Origin: Nocardia sp. BMG111209
Lineage (GTDB): Bacteria; Actinomycetota; Actinomycetes; Mycobacteriales; Mycobacteriaceae
Reading direction: 5' to 3'
Assembly: GCF_000381925.1 (NCBI RefSeq)
Contig: NZ_KB907307.1
Location: forward strand, 4,402,001-4,466,000
DNA length: 64,000 nt
A model generated the notes under the pieces. It made no database searches. It was not told where the DNA came from and saw nothing but the letters and a program-made list of their open reading frames with translations. Shown here in pieces: positions 52,548-60,779 of the stretch (within the stretch, counting starts at the first letter, position 1; each line of letters opens with the position of its first letter). A program made the position numbers and the translations under genes.

Positions 52548-53309
52548 ATGTTGATGACCGACGCGCTGGGATGGCGGCTGAAGCTCGGAGTGGTGACGCC
52601 GTCGGTGAATACCGTGGTGCAGCCCGAATACGACGATATGCGCCCCCGCGGGGTCACGAACCATATCGCCCGCATTCATATCGCGAACTGGGTCACCGAC
52701 GACGACAACGATTTCGCCGGCCTGGTGGGAGATATCGACCGCGGGGTGGACGACGCCGTCGCGCGCGTGCTGACCTGCGAACCGGACTGTGTCGTGCTGG
52801 GCGTGTCGATCGAGGCGGTGTGGGGTGATCCGGAGGCCGGCAACGGGATTCAGGATCGCCTGCGGGCCAGGTTCGGCGACGGCCTACGGCTCGTCCACGC
52901 CGGCGACGCGATCCCGGCGGCGCTGCGCGCGGTGGGTGTCGACGACGGACCCATCGGGGTCCTCACCCCCTATCAGCCCGGCTCCGAACCACACCTGCGA
53001 GCCTTCGTCGAGAGCTGCGGCTACGACCTGCAGACCGCCGTCCACCTCCGTTGCCCGACCGCGGTACAGATCGCGCACACCACGGGCGAGACGATCCGGC
53101 GGGAGCTGAGCGTGATCGCCGAGAAGCGCCCGCGGGCGATCGTCCAGTTCGGCGCCAACATGGCCGTCGGCCGGATCGCCGCCGAGGCCGAACAGTGGCT
53201 GGGCCTGCCGGTCCTCGCGGTGAACACCGCCACCTACTGGTACGCCCTGCGCAGCAACGGAATCGACGATCAGGCCGAGGGCTTCGGCCGCCTGATGGCC
53301 CACCACTAG
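52548..53309 (+). CDS. Asp/Glu racemase superfamily protein (maleate isomerase / arylmalonate decarboxylase-like)
   Basis: This 253-aa protein has the N-terminal signature LGVVTPSVNTVVQPEYDDM. The first catalytic loop reads CVVLGVSIEAVWG, where isomerases have Cys and arylmalonate decarboxylase has Gly. The second reads RAIVQFGANMAVGRIAAEAE, where both groups normally have Cys; Phe-Gly stands there. Both catalytic cysteines are therefore missing in my by-eye alignment, and a changed reaction is likely. ATG 52548 follows a weak ribosome-binding site (ACGGAGT). It is convergent with the epimerase gene, overlapping by 4 bp. Confidence 0.82.
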   Translation: MLMTDALGWRLKLGVVTPSVNTVVQPEYDDMRPRGVTNHIARIHIANWVTDDDNDFAGLVGDIDRGVDDAVARVLTCEPDCVVLGVSIEAVWGDPEAGNGIQDRLRARFGDGLRLVHAGDAIPAALRAVGVDDGPIGVLTPYQPGSEPHLRAFVESCGYDLQTAVHLRCPTAVQIAHTTGETIRRELSVIAEKRPRAIVQFGANMAVGRIAAEAEQWLGLPVLAVNTATYWYALRSNGIDDQAEGFGRLMAHH

Positions 53310-54301
53310 GCCGGGGCCTCCGGCTGGCCGGTGTAGATACCCGTCGGCGCGCTGTGATACCCCTTCGCGCCGACCGCGGTGGCGAGGGGACTGCGGGCGG
53401 GCCCACCGGCCCGCACCAGATCGACGACGGTCCGGAAGTCGTACCGCGGTACCCAGCCCAGGGCGGCGCGGGCCCGATCGTTGACGTAGACGCGGTCCAG
53501 TGCGGGGAACATCCGCCAGCCCCAGCGCTGGTAGTCCGCCGCGATCTCCGGGAACAGGCGGGCCACCACCGCCGGTGCGTCGACGGCCAGTTCAGCGAGG
53601 TCGTCCGGGGTGAAGGGCGTGGTGGCGCTGACGATGAAGCGGCCGAACCCGATCTCCGGCGCGCGCCGGGCGGCCAGTATGTGCGCGTCGACGACATCCG
53701 CGAGATCCACACGGCGATAGAGAAACTCGTTGACCTTCAGGTTGTCGTCGGAATAGGCGGCGCGCACGTCGTCGCGGTCGTCCGGCTCCGGGAAGAATCG
53801 CGCGGCGCGCAGGACGATCGTCGGCAGGCCGAGATCCCGCGCCGCGAGTCCGGCGAGGTCCTCGGCCGCTACCTTGGTGGCGCCGTAGATGTTTCGCACC
53901 ACGGGGTGGACGTCCTCGGTGATCCAGGCCGCGGGCTCGCCCGCCGCCGGGGTCAGCGCTCGCCCGAAAGCGCTGGTGCTGCTGCTGAATACGACACCGG
54001 TCACGCCGGCCGCCGCCGCCTCTTCGAACACCGTCAGCGAGCCGGACACATTGGTGTCGACGAAATCCTGCCGCCGATGGGATTCGACATGCGGCTTGTG
54101 CAGCGTGGCGGTGTGCAGCACATAGGTCACACCGTCGAGCGCGCGGCGTACGGTCTCCCGGTCGCCCACCGAGCCGGTGATCGTCGTATACGGCGAGGGA
54201 AGGACGTCGAGTCCGGCCACGTCCTGCCCACGCGCGCGCAAGGTCCGGACGAGCGCCTCGCCGAGATGTCCCGAACTACCGGTGACCAGAAAGCGTTCCA
54301 T
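53306..54301 (-). CDS. NAD-dependent epimerase/dehydratase (extended SDR)
   Basis: This 331-aa extended SDR has MERFLVTGSSGHLGEALVRT for the cofactor, VLHTATLHKPH, catalytic Ser in VVFSSSTSAFGRALTP and YGATKVAAEDLAGLAARDLG with YxxxK. The C-terminal half (VDLADVVDAHILAARRAPE, ALGWVPRYDFRTVVDLVRAG) is as in nucleotide-sugar epimerases, but the substrate pocket cannot be read by eye. It ends head-on with the racemase-like gene and stands 15 bp downstream of the HxlR gene on the same strand. Confidence 0.87.
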   Translation of the reverse strand: MERFLVTGSSGHLGEALVRTLRARGQDVAGLDVLPSPYTTITGSVGDRETVRRALDGVTYVLHTATLHKPHVESHRRQDFVDTNVSGSLTVFEEAAAAGVTGVVFSSSTSAFGRALTPAAGEPAAWITEDVHPVVRNIYGATKVAAEDLAGLAARDLGLPTIVLRAARFFPEPDDRDDVRAAYSDDNLKVNEFLYRRVDLADVVDAHILAARRAPEIGFGRFIVSATTPFTPDDLAELAVDAPAVVARLFPEIAADYQRWGWRMFPALDRVYVNDRARAALGWVPRYDFRTVVDLVRAGGPARSPLATAVGAKGYHSAPTGIYTGQPEAPA

Positions 54302-54315
54302 ACCCGTCGATCGAA

Positions 54316-54882
54316 CTAGCGCACGCGCGCACCGGCAACCGGATTATCGGCGGCATCCGCGGCCGCGGCCTGCCCCGGTTCGGGGTCGAGGTGGAAGCGC
54401 CGGCGGATGTCGGTGCGCGACAACAGCTTCGGCGGGTAGCCGGGGCCCGGCCGCGGGGTTACCTCGTCCCAGGCCAGTGGTTGTCCGCAGTGGGAGCACA
54501 CCACTTCGGCGGTGGTGTCGTGGCCGCAGGTGTCGTGGTGGGTGGTGATCGGGGGGCCGGATTCGCCGGACAGCCAGCGGTCGCCCCAGGCGGTGACGGC
54601 GAGCAGGACGCCGTAGAAGTCGCGGCCCGATTCGGTGAGCAGGTACTCGTAGCGGGCCGGGGTGGTCTCGTAGGCGTGTTTCGCCAGCAGGCCCGCGGCG
54701 ACCAGGCGGGCCAGGCGGTCGGCCAGGGTGTTGCGGGCGATACCCAGTTCCTGCTGGAAGTCGTCGAAGCGGCGGATGCCGTAGAACGCCTCGCGCAGCA
54801 CCAGCGGGGTCCACGCGTCGCCGACCAGGTCCATCGTCCGCGCGATCGAGCAGGGCCAGCTGCTGAAGGACGTGCGTTTCAT
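54316..54882 (-). CDS. HxlR-family regulator with C-terminal zinc-ribbon-like end
   Basis: This 188-aa winged-helix regulator has the HxlR core CSIARTMDLVGDAWTPLVLR, GIRRFDDFQQELGIARNTLA, DRLARLVAAGLLAKHAYETT and YEYLLTESGRDFYGVLLAVT. After the core come HHDTCGHDTTAEVVCSHCGQ (C-x15-CxxC, a likely zinc site) and a Pro-rich tail. It is divergent from the SRPBCC-luciferase operon and lies upstream of the epimerase gene, so it probably controls both. Confidence 0.88.
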   Translation of the reverse strand: MKRTSFSSWPCSIARTMDLVGDAWTPLVLREAFYGIRRFDDFQQELGIARNTLADRLARLVAAGLLAKHAYETTPARYEYLLTESGRDFYGVLLAVTAWGDRWLSGESGPPITTHHDTCGHDTTAEVVCSHCGQPLAWDEVTPRPGPGYPPKLLSRTDIRRRFHLDPEPGQAAAADAADNPVAGARVR

Positions 54883-54973
54883 GCCGCCAGTATACGAGTC
54901 TCTTCACTGGACTTACCAGGTAGAGCTAGTCTGATGATGCAACCATCGAAATCTCTGTCGAGAGGAGTGCGTC

Positions 54974-55486
54974 ATGGAGTGGACCGGGGCGCGATATGCC
55001 GACACCCCGACCGTGGCGGCGGAAACCTATATCGAGGCGCCGCCGGATCGGGTCTGGGAACGGGTGAGCGATATCGGGCTCATGCCGGCGCTCAGCTCCG
55101 AATTGCGGGAGGTCCGATGGCTCGACGGAGCCGAGGCGCCGCGGGTCGGCGGCCGGTTCGTGGGACGCAGCGCGCACGAGGCACTCGGCGACTGGGAGAC
55201 GGTCAGCACCATCGTGGAGTGCCGTGCGCCGCACTCCTTCGCCTGGGCGGTGGGCGATCCCGAATACCCTTCCAGCGTCTGGCGTTTCACCCTGCGGCCG
55301 GCGGGTTCCGGCACCGTGCTGGAGCAGTGGATGCAGATGGGCCCGGCGCGCTCGGGGCTGAGTTTCGCGATCGACGCGATGCCGGACAAGGAGCAGAAGA
55401 TCGTGTTCGTGCGGCTGCGCGAGTTCGAGCGCGGTATCGAGGCGAATCTCGCCGGTATCAAGTCCTTGCTGGAAGAGGCGTCGTGA
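54974..55486 (+). CDS. SRPBCC (polyketide cyclase/START-like) protein
   Basis: This 170-aa protein has the helix-grip fold opening AAETYIEAPPDRVWERVSDI and the strands GGRFVGRSAHEALGDWETVS, PSSVWRFTLRPAGSGTVLEQ, plus the long C-terminal helix FERGIEANLAGIKSLLEE. Such proteins bind hydrophobic ligands or act as cyclases. Its TGA shares one base with the next ATG (TGATG), so it is coupled to the luciferase-like oxidoreductase. Confidence 0.85.
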   Translation: MEWTGARYADTPTVAAETYIEAPPDRVWERVSDIGLMPALSSELREVRWLDGAEAPRVGGRFVGRSAHEALGDWETVSTIVECRAPHSFAWAVGDPEYPSSVWRFTLRPAGSGTVLEQWMQMGPARSGLSFAIDAMPDKEQKIVFVRLREFERGIEANLAGIKSLLEEAS

Positions 55487-56526
55487 TGCGCACCGCGACG
55501 ACCGTCGAGGCGTCCGGCGACTGGCGGGAGACCGCCGAATTCGTCGTCGAGGCGGAGAAATCGGGCCTGGACATCTGCTGGGTCGCCGAGGCGTGGGGCG
55601 CCGACGCCGTCACCCCGCTGGGCTGGCTGGCCGCGCGCACCGAGCGAATCCTGTTGGGCTCCGGGGTGATCCAGCTCGGCACCCGCTCCCCCGTGACCAT
55701 CGCCCAGACCGCGATGACGCTGTCCCGACTGTCCGGCGGCCGGTTCCTGCTCGGGCTCGGCGCCTCGGGGCCGCAGGTCCTGGAGGGTCTGCACGGAATT
55801 CCGTTCGCGCATCCGCTGACTCGGATGCGGGAGACCGTCGAGATCGTCCGGGCCGCCGCCACGGGTGAGAAGATCGCTTACCGCGGAAAGCATTTCACCA
55901 TTCCGCTGCCCGGCGGCGAGGGGCGGCCGATGCGGCTGAGCATGGAACCCGTACCGGTCCCGATCCATCTGGCCACCCTGTCGCCGCGAATGCTGGAGCT
56001 CACCGGCGAGATCGCCGACGGATGGCTGGGCACCAGCTTCATCCCCGAGGGGGCGGCGGCCTATTTCGATCATCTGGACGCCGGACTCGCCCGCGCCGGC
56101 CGCCACCGCGCCGACCTGGATGTCTGCCAGGGGGCCGAGATCCATCTCGTCGCCGAGGACCGCCTGGCCGAGGTCGTGGCCGGTCGCAAGAAGGAGCTGG
56201 CCTTCTCGCTCGGCGGGATGGGTTCCGGCACCACCAACTTCTACAACTCCGCCTACAGCCGGCAGGGCTGGGCGGAGGTCGCCGCGGCGGTGCGGCAGCG
56301 GTGGCAGGCCGGCGACCGCGCCGGGGCGACCGCGCTGATCACCGACGACATGGTGCTGGCCACCACGCTCATCGGCACCAAGGCGATGGTCCGCGAGCGG
56401 CTGCGCACCTGGCAGGCGACGGGTGTCGACACCGTCCGCCTCTATCCCGCCGGCGACACGCTCGCCGAGCGGCTGGACAACCTGGGCCGGGGTATCGAGC
56501 TGGTGCGCGCTCTCGGCGATCGGTGA
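55486..56526 (+). CDS. LLM-class F420-dependent oxidoreductase
   Basis: This 346-aa luciferase-like TIM-barrel protein has AEKSGLDICWVAEAWGADAV, ERILLGSGVIQLGTRSPVTI, SGGRFLLGLGASGPQVLEGL and IHLATLSPRMLELTGEIADG. These match the F420-binding group of Mycobacterium and Nocardia. It acts in hydride transfer to a substrate not identifiable by eye. Alternative start GTG 55483. It is the second gene of the SRPBCC operon. Confidence 0.88.
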   Translation: MRTATTVEASGDWRETAEFVVEAEKSGLDICWVAEAWGADAVTPLGWLAARTERILLGSGVIQLGTRSPVTIAQTAMTLSRLSGGRFLLGLGASGPQVLEGLHGIPFAHPLTRMRETVEIVRAAATGEKIAYRGKHFTIPLPGGEGRPMRLSMEPVPVPIHLATLSPRMLELTGEIADGWLGTSFIPEGAAAYFDHLDAGLARAGRHRADLDVCQGAEIHLVAEDRLAEVVAGRKKELAFSLGGMGSGTTNFYNSAYSRQGWAEVAAAVRQRWQAGDRAGATALITDDMVLATTLIGTKAMVRERLRTWQATGVDTVRLYPAGDTLAERLDNLGRGIELVRALGDR

Positions 56527-56624
56527 TCGGTGCCGCCGCGCGGGTCGCGGCGGCCCGGCACGCGGCTTTCGGTCCACCCCGGGCCGGTCGATTGACCGGC
56601 CGAGGCGCCGAACCTACGTTTCGC

Positions 56625-56645
56625 GTGGTAAACATTGTTCACCAC
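56625..56645. promoter_or_regulatory. 21-bp palindrome before the FAD monooxygenase
   Basis: Arms GTGGTAAACA and TGTTCACCAC around one T pair at 9 of 10 positions. It ends 11 bp before the GTG start and would overlap the ribosome-binding region or a leaderless promoter. AAACATTCACTGTTT at 49353-49367 before the flavoenzyme gene is a looser relative. Confidence 0.55.
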
Positions 56646-56656
56646 ATGGGGACGGA

Positions 56657-58255
56657 GTGGCTGTGGAAACGACCGACGTGGTGATCGCCGGCGCCGGGCC
56701 GACCGGGCTGATGCTGGCCTGCGAGTTGCGCTCGGCCGGGGTGGAGGTGGTCCTGCTCGACGCCCTGCCGCGGCGGGCCGCATCCTCCCGCGCGGGCGGG
56801 ATCGGCGCGCGCACGATGGAGATCTTCGATCAGCGCGGCATGCTGGGCCGGCTGCTGCCGCACGGCCGAATATTCGAGGGCGCGGGCCATTTCGCGGGAT
56901 TGCGCATGGATTTCGGCGGCCTCGCCACCCGTTACCCGTTCGGGCTGGCGCTCACCCAGACCATATTGGAGGACCGGTTGGATTCCTGCGCAACCGAATT
57001 GGGTGCTCCGGTGCGCTGGGGATCGGCGATCACGGACTTCGCGCAGGATGCCGACGGTATCGAGGTCCGGTTCGGCGACAACCGGATCCGGGCCGGGTAC
57101 CTGGTGGGGTGCGACGGTGGCCGCAGCACCGTCCGCAAGGTGGCGGGCATCGAATTCCCGGGCACCGACGCGACCATGCTCGGCATGATCTGCGATGCCG
57201 AACTGGCCGACCCGCCCGCCGAATGGGTGCTGACCCACCGTGCCGGACCGGGCGATTTCTCGGTGATCCCGTTGCAGCCCGGCTGGTTCCGGCTGATGGT
57301 GCAGCGGCACGACCGGGTCGCCGGTCCGGCCGGCGAACCGGATTTCGAGCGATTCCGCACCACGTTCCGTGCGGTCGCGGGCACCGACTACGGGATGCAC
57401 AGCCCCCGTTGGGTTTCGCAGTTCGGGGACGCGGCCCGGCTGGCCGATCGCTACCGCGCCGGTCGGGTGCTCCTGGCGGGCGACGCCGCGCACATCCACT
57501 ATCCGGCGGGCGGGCAGGGGTTGAACACCGGCGTGCAGGATGCCGCGAACCTCGGCTGGAAGCTCGCCGCCGTCGTGCACGGCGGCCCCGGAACACTGTT
57601 GGACAGTTACGATTCCGAGCGTCGGCCGGTCGCCGAGCGGGTGCTGCACAACACCCGGGCCCAGACCGCGCTGCTGCGGCCCGGTGCGCATGCCGACGCG
57701 CTGCGCGAGACGCTGGCCGGGCTGTTCGACATCGACGAGGTGCGAAATCGCCTCGGGCACATGCTGTTCGCACTGGACATCCGCTACGACGTGGGTGACG
57801 TCCACCCGCTCTCCGGTTACCGGGCGCCGGACGTCGACCTGACGATATCCGGTACCGCCACCCGGGTACACCGGCTGTTGCGGTCCGGCCGGCCGATCAT
57901 GTTGTCGCTCAACGGCAACAGCGTCGCGACGGCCGGGTGGGAGGATCGGGTCGACACCGTGGACGCACAGTGTGCGGTCCGGCGCTGGACCGTGCCGGGG
58001 CTCGGCGACATCGCGACTCCGGCCGCCTTGCTCATCCGGCCCGACGGGCACGTGGCCTGGGCCACCGACCACTCCGGCGCCGACCCCACCGCAGCGCTGA
58101 CCACATGGTCCGGGCCCGCCACCGCGAACCCGGCACGACCGGCCCGACCCACACCCGGAGCCCGCAATCACCGCACCGATCGCACCGATCGCACCGATCG
58201 CACCGATCGCACCGATCGCACCGATCGCACCGATCGCACCGATCGCACCGAATGA
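56657..58255 (+). CDS. FAD-dependent aromatic monooxygenase with an RTD-repeat tail
   Basis: This 532-aa class A flavin monooxygenase of the PheA/TfdB/MhpA group has TTDVVIAGAGPTGLMLACEL (FAD), LVGCDGGRSTVRKVAGIEFP (DG motif) and AGRVLLAGDAAHIHYPAGGQ (GD motif), then GLNTGVQDAANLGWKLAAVV. A C-terminal thioredoxin-like domain follows (SGYRAPDVDLTI onward). The last 27 residues are nine tandem tripeptides, eight RTD and a final RTE, made by the 9-bp repeat at 58173. GTG 56663 is an alternative start. It hydroxylates an aromatic or polyketide-like substrate. Confidence 0.9.
   Translation: MAVETTDVVIAGAGPTGLMLACELRSAGVEVVLLDALPRRAASSRAGGIGARTMEIFDQRGMLGRLLPHGRIFEGAGHFAGLRMDFGGLATRYPFGLALTQTILEDRLDSCATELGAPVRWGSAITDFAQDADGIEVRFGDNRIRAGYLVGCDGGRSTVRKVAGIEFPGTDATMLGMICDAELADPPAEWVLTHRAGPGDFSVIPLQPGWFRLMVQRHDRVAGPAGEPDFERFRTTFRAVAGTDYGMHSPRWVSQFGDAARLADRYRAGRVLLAGDAAHIHYPAGGQGLNTGVQDAANLGWKLAAVVHGGPGTLLDSYDSERRPVAERVLHNTRAQTALLRPGAHADALRETLAGLFDIDEVRNRLGHMLFALDIRYDVGDVHPLSGYRAPDVDLTISGTATRVHRLLRSGRPIMLSLNGNSVATAGWEDRVDTVDAQCAVRRWTVPGLGDIATPAALLIRPDGHVAWATDHSGADPTAALTTWSGPATANPARPARPTPGARNHRTDRTDRTDRTDRTDRTDRTDRTDRTE
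58173..58253 (+). repeat. Nine-copy tandem repeat of GCACCGATC
   Basis: Eight perfect 9-bp units GCACCGATC (58173-58244) are followed by a ninth, GCACCGAAT. They form the 3' end of the FAD monooxygenase frame and encode (Arg-Thr-Asp)n. Each unit has a GATC. Copy number may vary between strains by slippage, always in frame. Confidence 0.95.
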
Positions 58256-58373
58256 TCATCCGTAGCTCCCGCGACCAACTGTCGTCGATCGGTTCCGGTC
58301 TCGATACCGCCTCCGACCGCACTCGGGGGCCGCTCGGCAGGGTGTCGTCCGGCGACGAACCTCTTGCTTCAGC

Positions 58374-58389
58374 TATATCTTAAGATATA
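58374..58389. promoter_or_regulatory. PadR-type operator TATATCTTAAGATATA
   Basis: A perfect 16-bp palindrome, extended to the right by a further TATCTTGG half, is followed within 11 bp by the GTG start of the PadR gene. A/T-rich palindromes of this form (ATATCTTnAGATAT) are typical of PadR autoregulation. Confidence 0.75.
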
Positions 58390-58399
58390 TCTTGGGACA

Positions 58400-58978
58400 G
58401 TGAGCCCGCGTCGTCCCGCCGACTTCGGCGGCATCGGGCCGGGGACCGGCCGCTTCTTCGGCCCCGGCGAATTGCGGCTGGCGCTGCTGGCGCTGGTCGC
58501 CGAACAACCCGGCCACGGGTACGACCTGATGGCCCGGCTGGAGAACCGTTGCGACGGCGCCTACCGGCCCAGTGCGGGAGCGGTCTACCCCACGCTGCAA
58601 CAGCTGGAGGACGAGGGCCTCGTCCGGCTCGAAATCGACAGCGGGCGAAAGGTTTTCCATCCGACCGAAACGGGACTCGCCGAGGTCGCCGGGCACGGCG
58701 AGGAGATCGACCGGATCTGGGCCCGCGCCACCGAACGCGGTGAGTGGGGCATGTTCCGCGATCCCGACGCCGCCGAGATCATCGGGCCCGCGTTGCGCCT
58801 GTTCAAGACGGCCGTGTCCACCATCGTGCACGCGCACGGCGATCCCGCCGTCGTCGACCAGGTCCGCGACGTACTCGCCGCCGCCACCCGCGACCTTCAG
58901 CAACTGAAGACCGACGTCAAGCGGCTGCATCACCACCACCATCAGCAGCGCCGGCAACGCGGCCGGCGCACCGAATGA
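58400..58978 (+). CDS. PadR-family transcription regulator
   Basis: This 192-aa protein starts at GTG 58400. It has the PadR winged helix (GELRLALLALVAEQPGHGYD, MARLENRCDGAYRPSAGAVY, PTLQQLEDEGLVRLEIDSGR, KVFHPTETGLAEV) and a helical C-terminal dimerisation arm. The tail has six consecutive His (LHHHHHHQQRRQR-like stretch, with QQ), a possible metal-responsive site. The gene is followed 27 bp later by the siderophore-interacting protein, which it probably controls together with itself through the palindrome at 58374. Confidence 0.9.
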   Translation: MSPRRPADFGGIGPGTGRFFGPGELRLALLALVAEQPGHGYDLMARLENRCDGAYRPSAGAVYPTLQQLEDEGLVRLEIDSGRKVFHPTETGLAEVAGHGEEIDRIWARATERGEWGMFRDPDAAEIIGPALRLFKTAVSTIVHAHGDPAVVDQVRDVLAAATRDLQQLKTDVKRLHHHHHQQRRQRGRRTE

Positions 58979-59005
58979 GCGCATCCCCCGAGTGAAGGTC
59001 ATCCC

Positions 59006-59797
59006 ATGGCGCACACCGACATTCCCCAGTCCACCGGCCGTCCGGCCACCGAACCGCGGGCCCGCGGGCTCGGCGACCGGCTGCTCGACCGGTTCTTCCA
59101 CACCGCCCGGGTGCTCGAGACCGAGAAGATCGCCGCCCGTACCACTCGCATCCGGCTCGGCGGCCCGGAGTTGCAGGAGCTGAGTTGGCTTCCCGGACAA
59201 CAACTCCGGATCGCCACCGGGACCGGCGAGGGTGGCAGCCCTCTGGCGCGGATGGGTGATCTGCGCACCTATTCGGTGTGGCATCACGATGCCGAGACCG
59301 GTGAGCTGCATCTGTGCGTCCTCGACCACGGCGACGGCCCGGGTGCGCGTTGGGGCCGCACCGCGCGGGTCGGTCAGGAGGTGCGGTTCCGCGGCCCGGA
59401 GGGTTCGTTCACCCTGCGCGAGGACGCGCCCTATCACCTGTTCGCCGGTGAGGAGACCGCCGCGGTCGCCTTCGGGCCGATGCTGCGCGCGGTACCCACC
59501 GCTGTGCCGGTGTACGGCGCGGTCGAGACCGCCACCGAGACCGACCGGCTGCCGCTGCACCGCGCCGCGACCCTGGTCCAGCCGCTGCGCGGCGGCGAAT
59601 CCGCCGCCTCCTCGGAGATCCTGCTCACCGCCGTCCGCGGCCTGGACCTGCCCGCCGAACCCGGCGCGGCCTATCTGGCCGGCGAGGCCCGCACCATCCA
59701 GATGATCTCCAAACACCTTGTGCACGAGCGCAACTGGCCCCGCCGCGCGATCCGCACCAAACCGTTCTGGACGCCCGGCCGCCGCGGCCTGGACTGA
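59006..59797 (+). CDS. Siderophore-interacting (ferric-siderophore reductase) protein
   Basis: This 263-aa FAD protein of the SIP/ViuB group has RTTRIRLGGPELQELSWLPG, GQQLRIATG and the FAD motif MGDLRTYSVWHHDAETGELH. An NAD(P)H-like C-terminal domain follows (LFAGEETAAVAFGPMLRAVP, AAYLAGEARTIQMISKHLVH) and the end carries WPRRAIRTKPFWTPGRRGLD, typical of the family. It reduces ferric siderophores in the cytoplasm. PadR-SIP pairs occur widely in actinobacteria. Confidence 0.9.
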   Translation: MAHTDIPQSTGRPATEPRARGLGDRLLDRFFHTARVLETEKIAARTTRIRLGGPELQELSWLPGQQLRIATGTGEGGSPLARMGDLRTYSVWHHDAETGELHLCVLDHGDGPGARWGRTARVGQEVRFRGPEGSFTLREDAPYHLFAGEETAAVAFGPMLRAVPTAVPVYGAVETATETDRLPLHRAATLVQPLRGGESAASSEILLTAVRGLDLPAEPGAAYLAGEARTIQMISKHLVHERNWPRRAIRTKPFWTPGRRGLD

Positions 59798-59874
59798 GGG
59801 CGGCCGGAAGCGGGCAGGTTGCCGGGTACCGGCAGGCCCTCCCGGCCGGACCGGAACGGTCGTAGCGTGGAGAT

Positions 59875-60765
59875 ATGGACAATCGCTCGGAGATCCGGGA
59901 GTTCCTCCGTTCGCGCCGGGCCCGGATCACACCGGAGCAGGCCAACCTGCCCGTTCACGGCACCAACCGGCGGGTGCCGGGGCTGCGCCGGGAGGAGGTG
60001 GCGCTGCTGGCCGGGGTGAGTGTCGACTACTACGTGAAGCTGGAACGCGGCAACCTCAGCGGGGTGTCCGACGAGGTGCTGGGTTCGATTGCCGGGGCAT
60101 TGCAGCTCGACGAGGCCGAGCACGCGCATCTGTTCGATCTGGCGCATGCCGCCAATGCCCGGCCGGTGCCGCGGCGGCGGCCCGCGGCGGTGCAGATCCG
60201 GCCGAGCCTGCAGCGTTTCCTCGATGCCGTCGCCACCCCGGCGTGGATCCGCAACGAGCGGATGGATTTCGTCGCCGCCAACGAGCTCGGGCGCGCGCTG
60301 TACTCGGACATCCTCGCGAGCCCGATCCGGCCGGCCAATACGGCCCGGTTCGTCTTCCTGGATCCCGCTGCGCGCGAGTACTACCCGGAGTGGGAGGAGG
60401 TCGCGGCGGATATCGTCGCGGTGCTGCGCGGTTCCGCGGGGCGCAGCCCGCACAATCGGGCCCTGATGGATCTGATCGGTGAATTGGCCACGCGCAGTGA
60501 CGAATTCCGGACCCGCTGGGCCGCGCACAACGTCCGGTTCCATCGGACCGGGCGGAAGCGGTTGCACCACCGCATCGTCGGCGAGCTCGAACTCACCTAC
60601 GAGGCACTGGAATTGCCCGCCGATCCGGGTCTGACGTTGTTCGCCTACACCGCCGAGCCCGGCACCCCCACCGACGAGCGGCTGCGGTTGCTGGCCGAAT
60701 GGGCGACGACGCTGACGGCCATCGACCATGTCGATCGGATCCCCCAGGCCGGCACCCTGCCCTGA
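59875..60765 (+). CDS. XRE-family regulator with MmyB ligand-binding domain
   Basis: This 296-aa protein begins MDNRSEIREFLRSRRARITP. The HTH reads RVPGLRREEVALLAGVSVDY, YVKLERGNLSGVSDEVLGSI, and the MmyB-like domain reads VATPAWIRNERMDFVAANEL, ARFVFLDPAAREYYPEWEEV, RFHRTGRKRLHHRIVGELEL. It is a complete relative of the broken copy at 46363. The target is unknown; the family often controls a divergent or adjacent oxidoreductase. Confidence 0.92.
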   Translation: MDNRSEIREFLRSRRARITPEQANLPVHGTNRRVPGLRREEVALLAGVSVDYYVKLERGNLSGVSDEVLGSIAGALQLDEAEHAHLFDLAHAANARPVPRRRPAAVQIRPSLQRFLDAVATPAWIRNERMDFVAANELGRALYSDILASPIRPANTARFVFLDPAAREYYPEWEEVAADIVAVLRGSAGRSPHNRALMDLIGELATRSDEFRTRWAAHNVRFHRTGRKRLHHRIVGELELTYEALELPADPGLTLFAYTAEPGTPTDERLRLLAEWATTLTAIDHVDRIPQAGTLP

Positions 60766-60779
60766 GGTGAGAGCAGCGG

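Noticed and set aside
58173..58253. CRISPR array or replication iterons
   Set aside because: The units are directly adjacent 9-mers without spacers and stay in the reading frame of the monooxygenase; no cas or rep gene is near.
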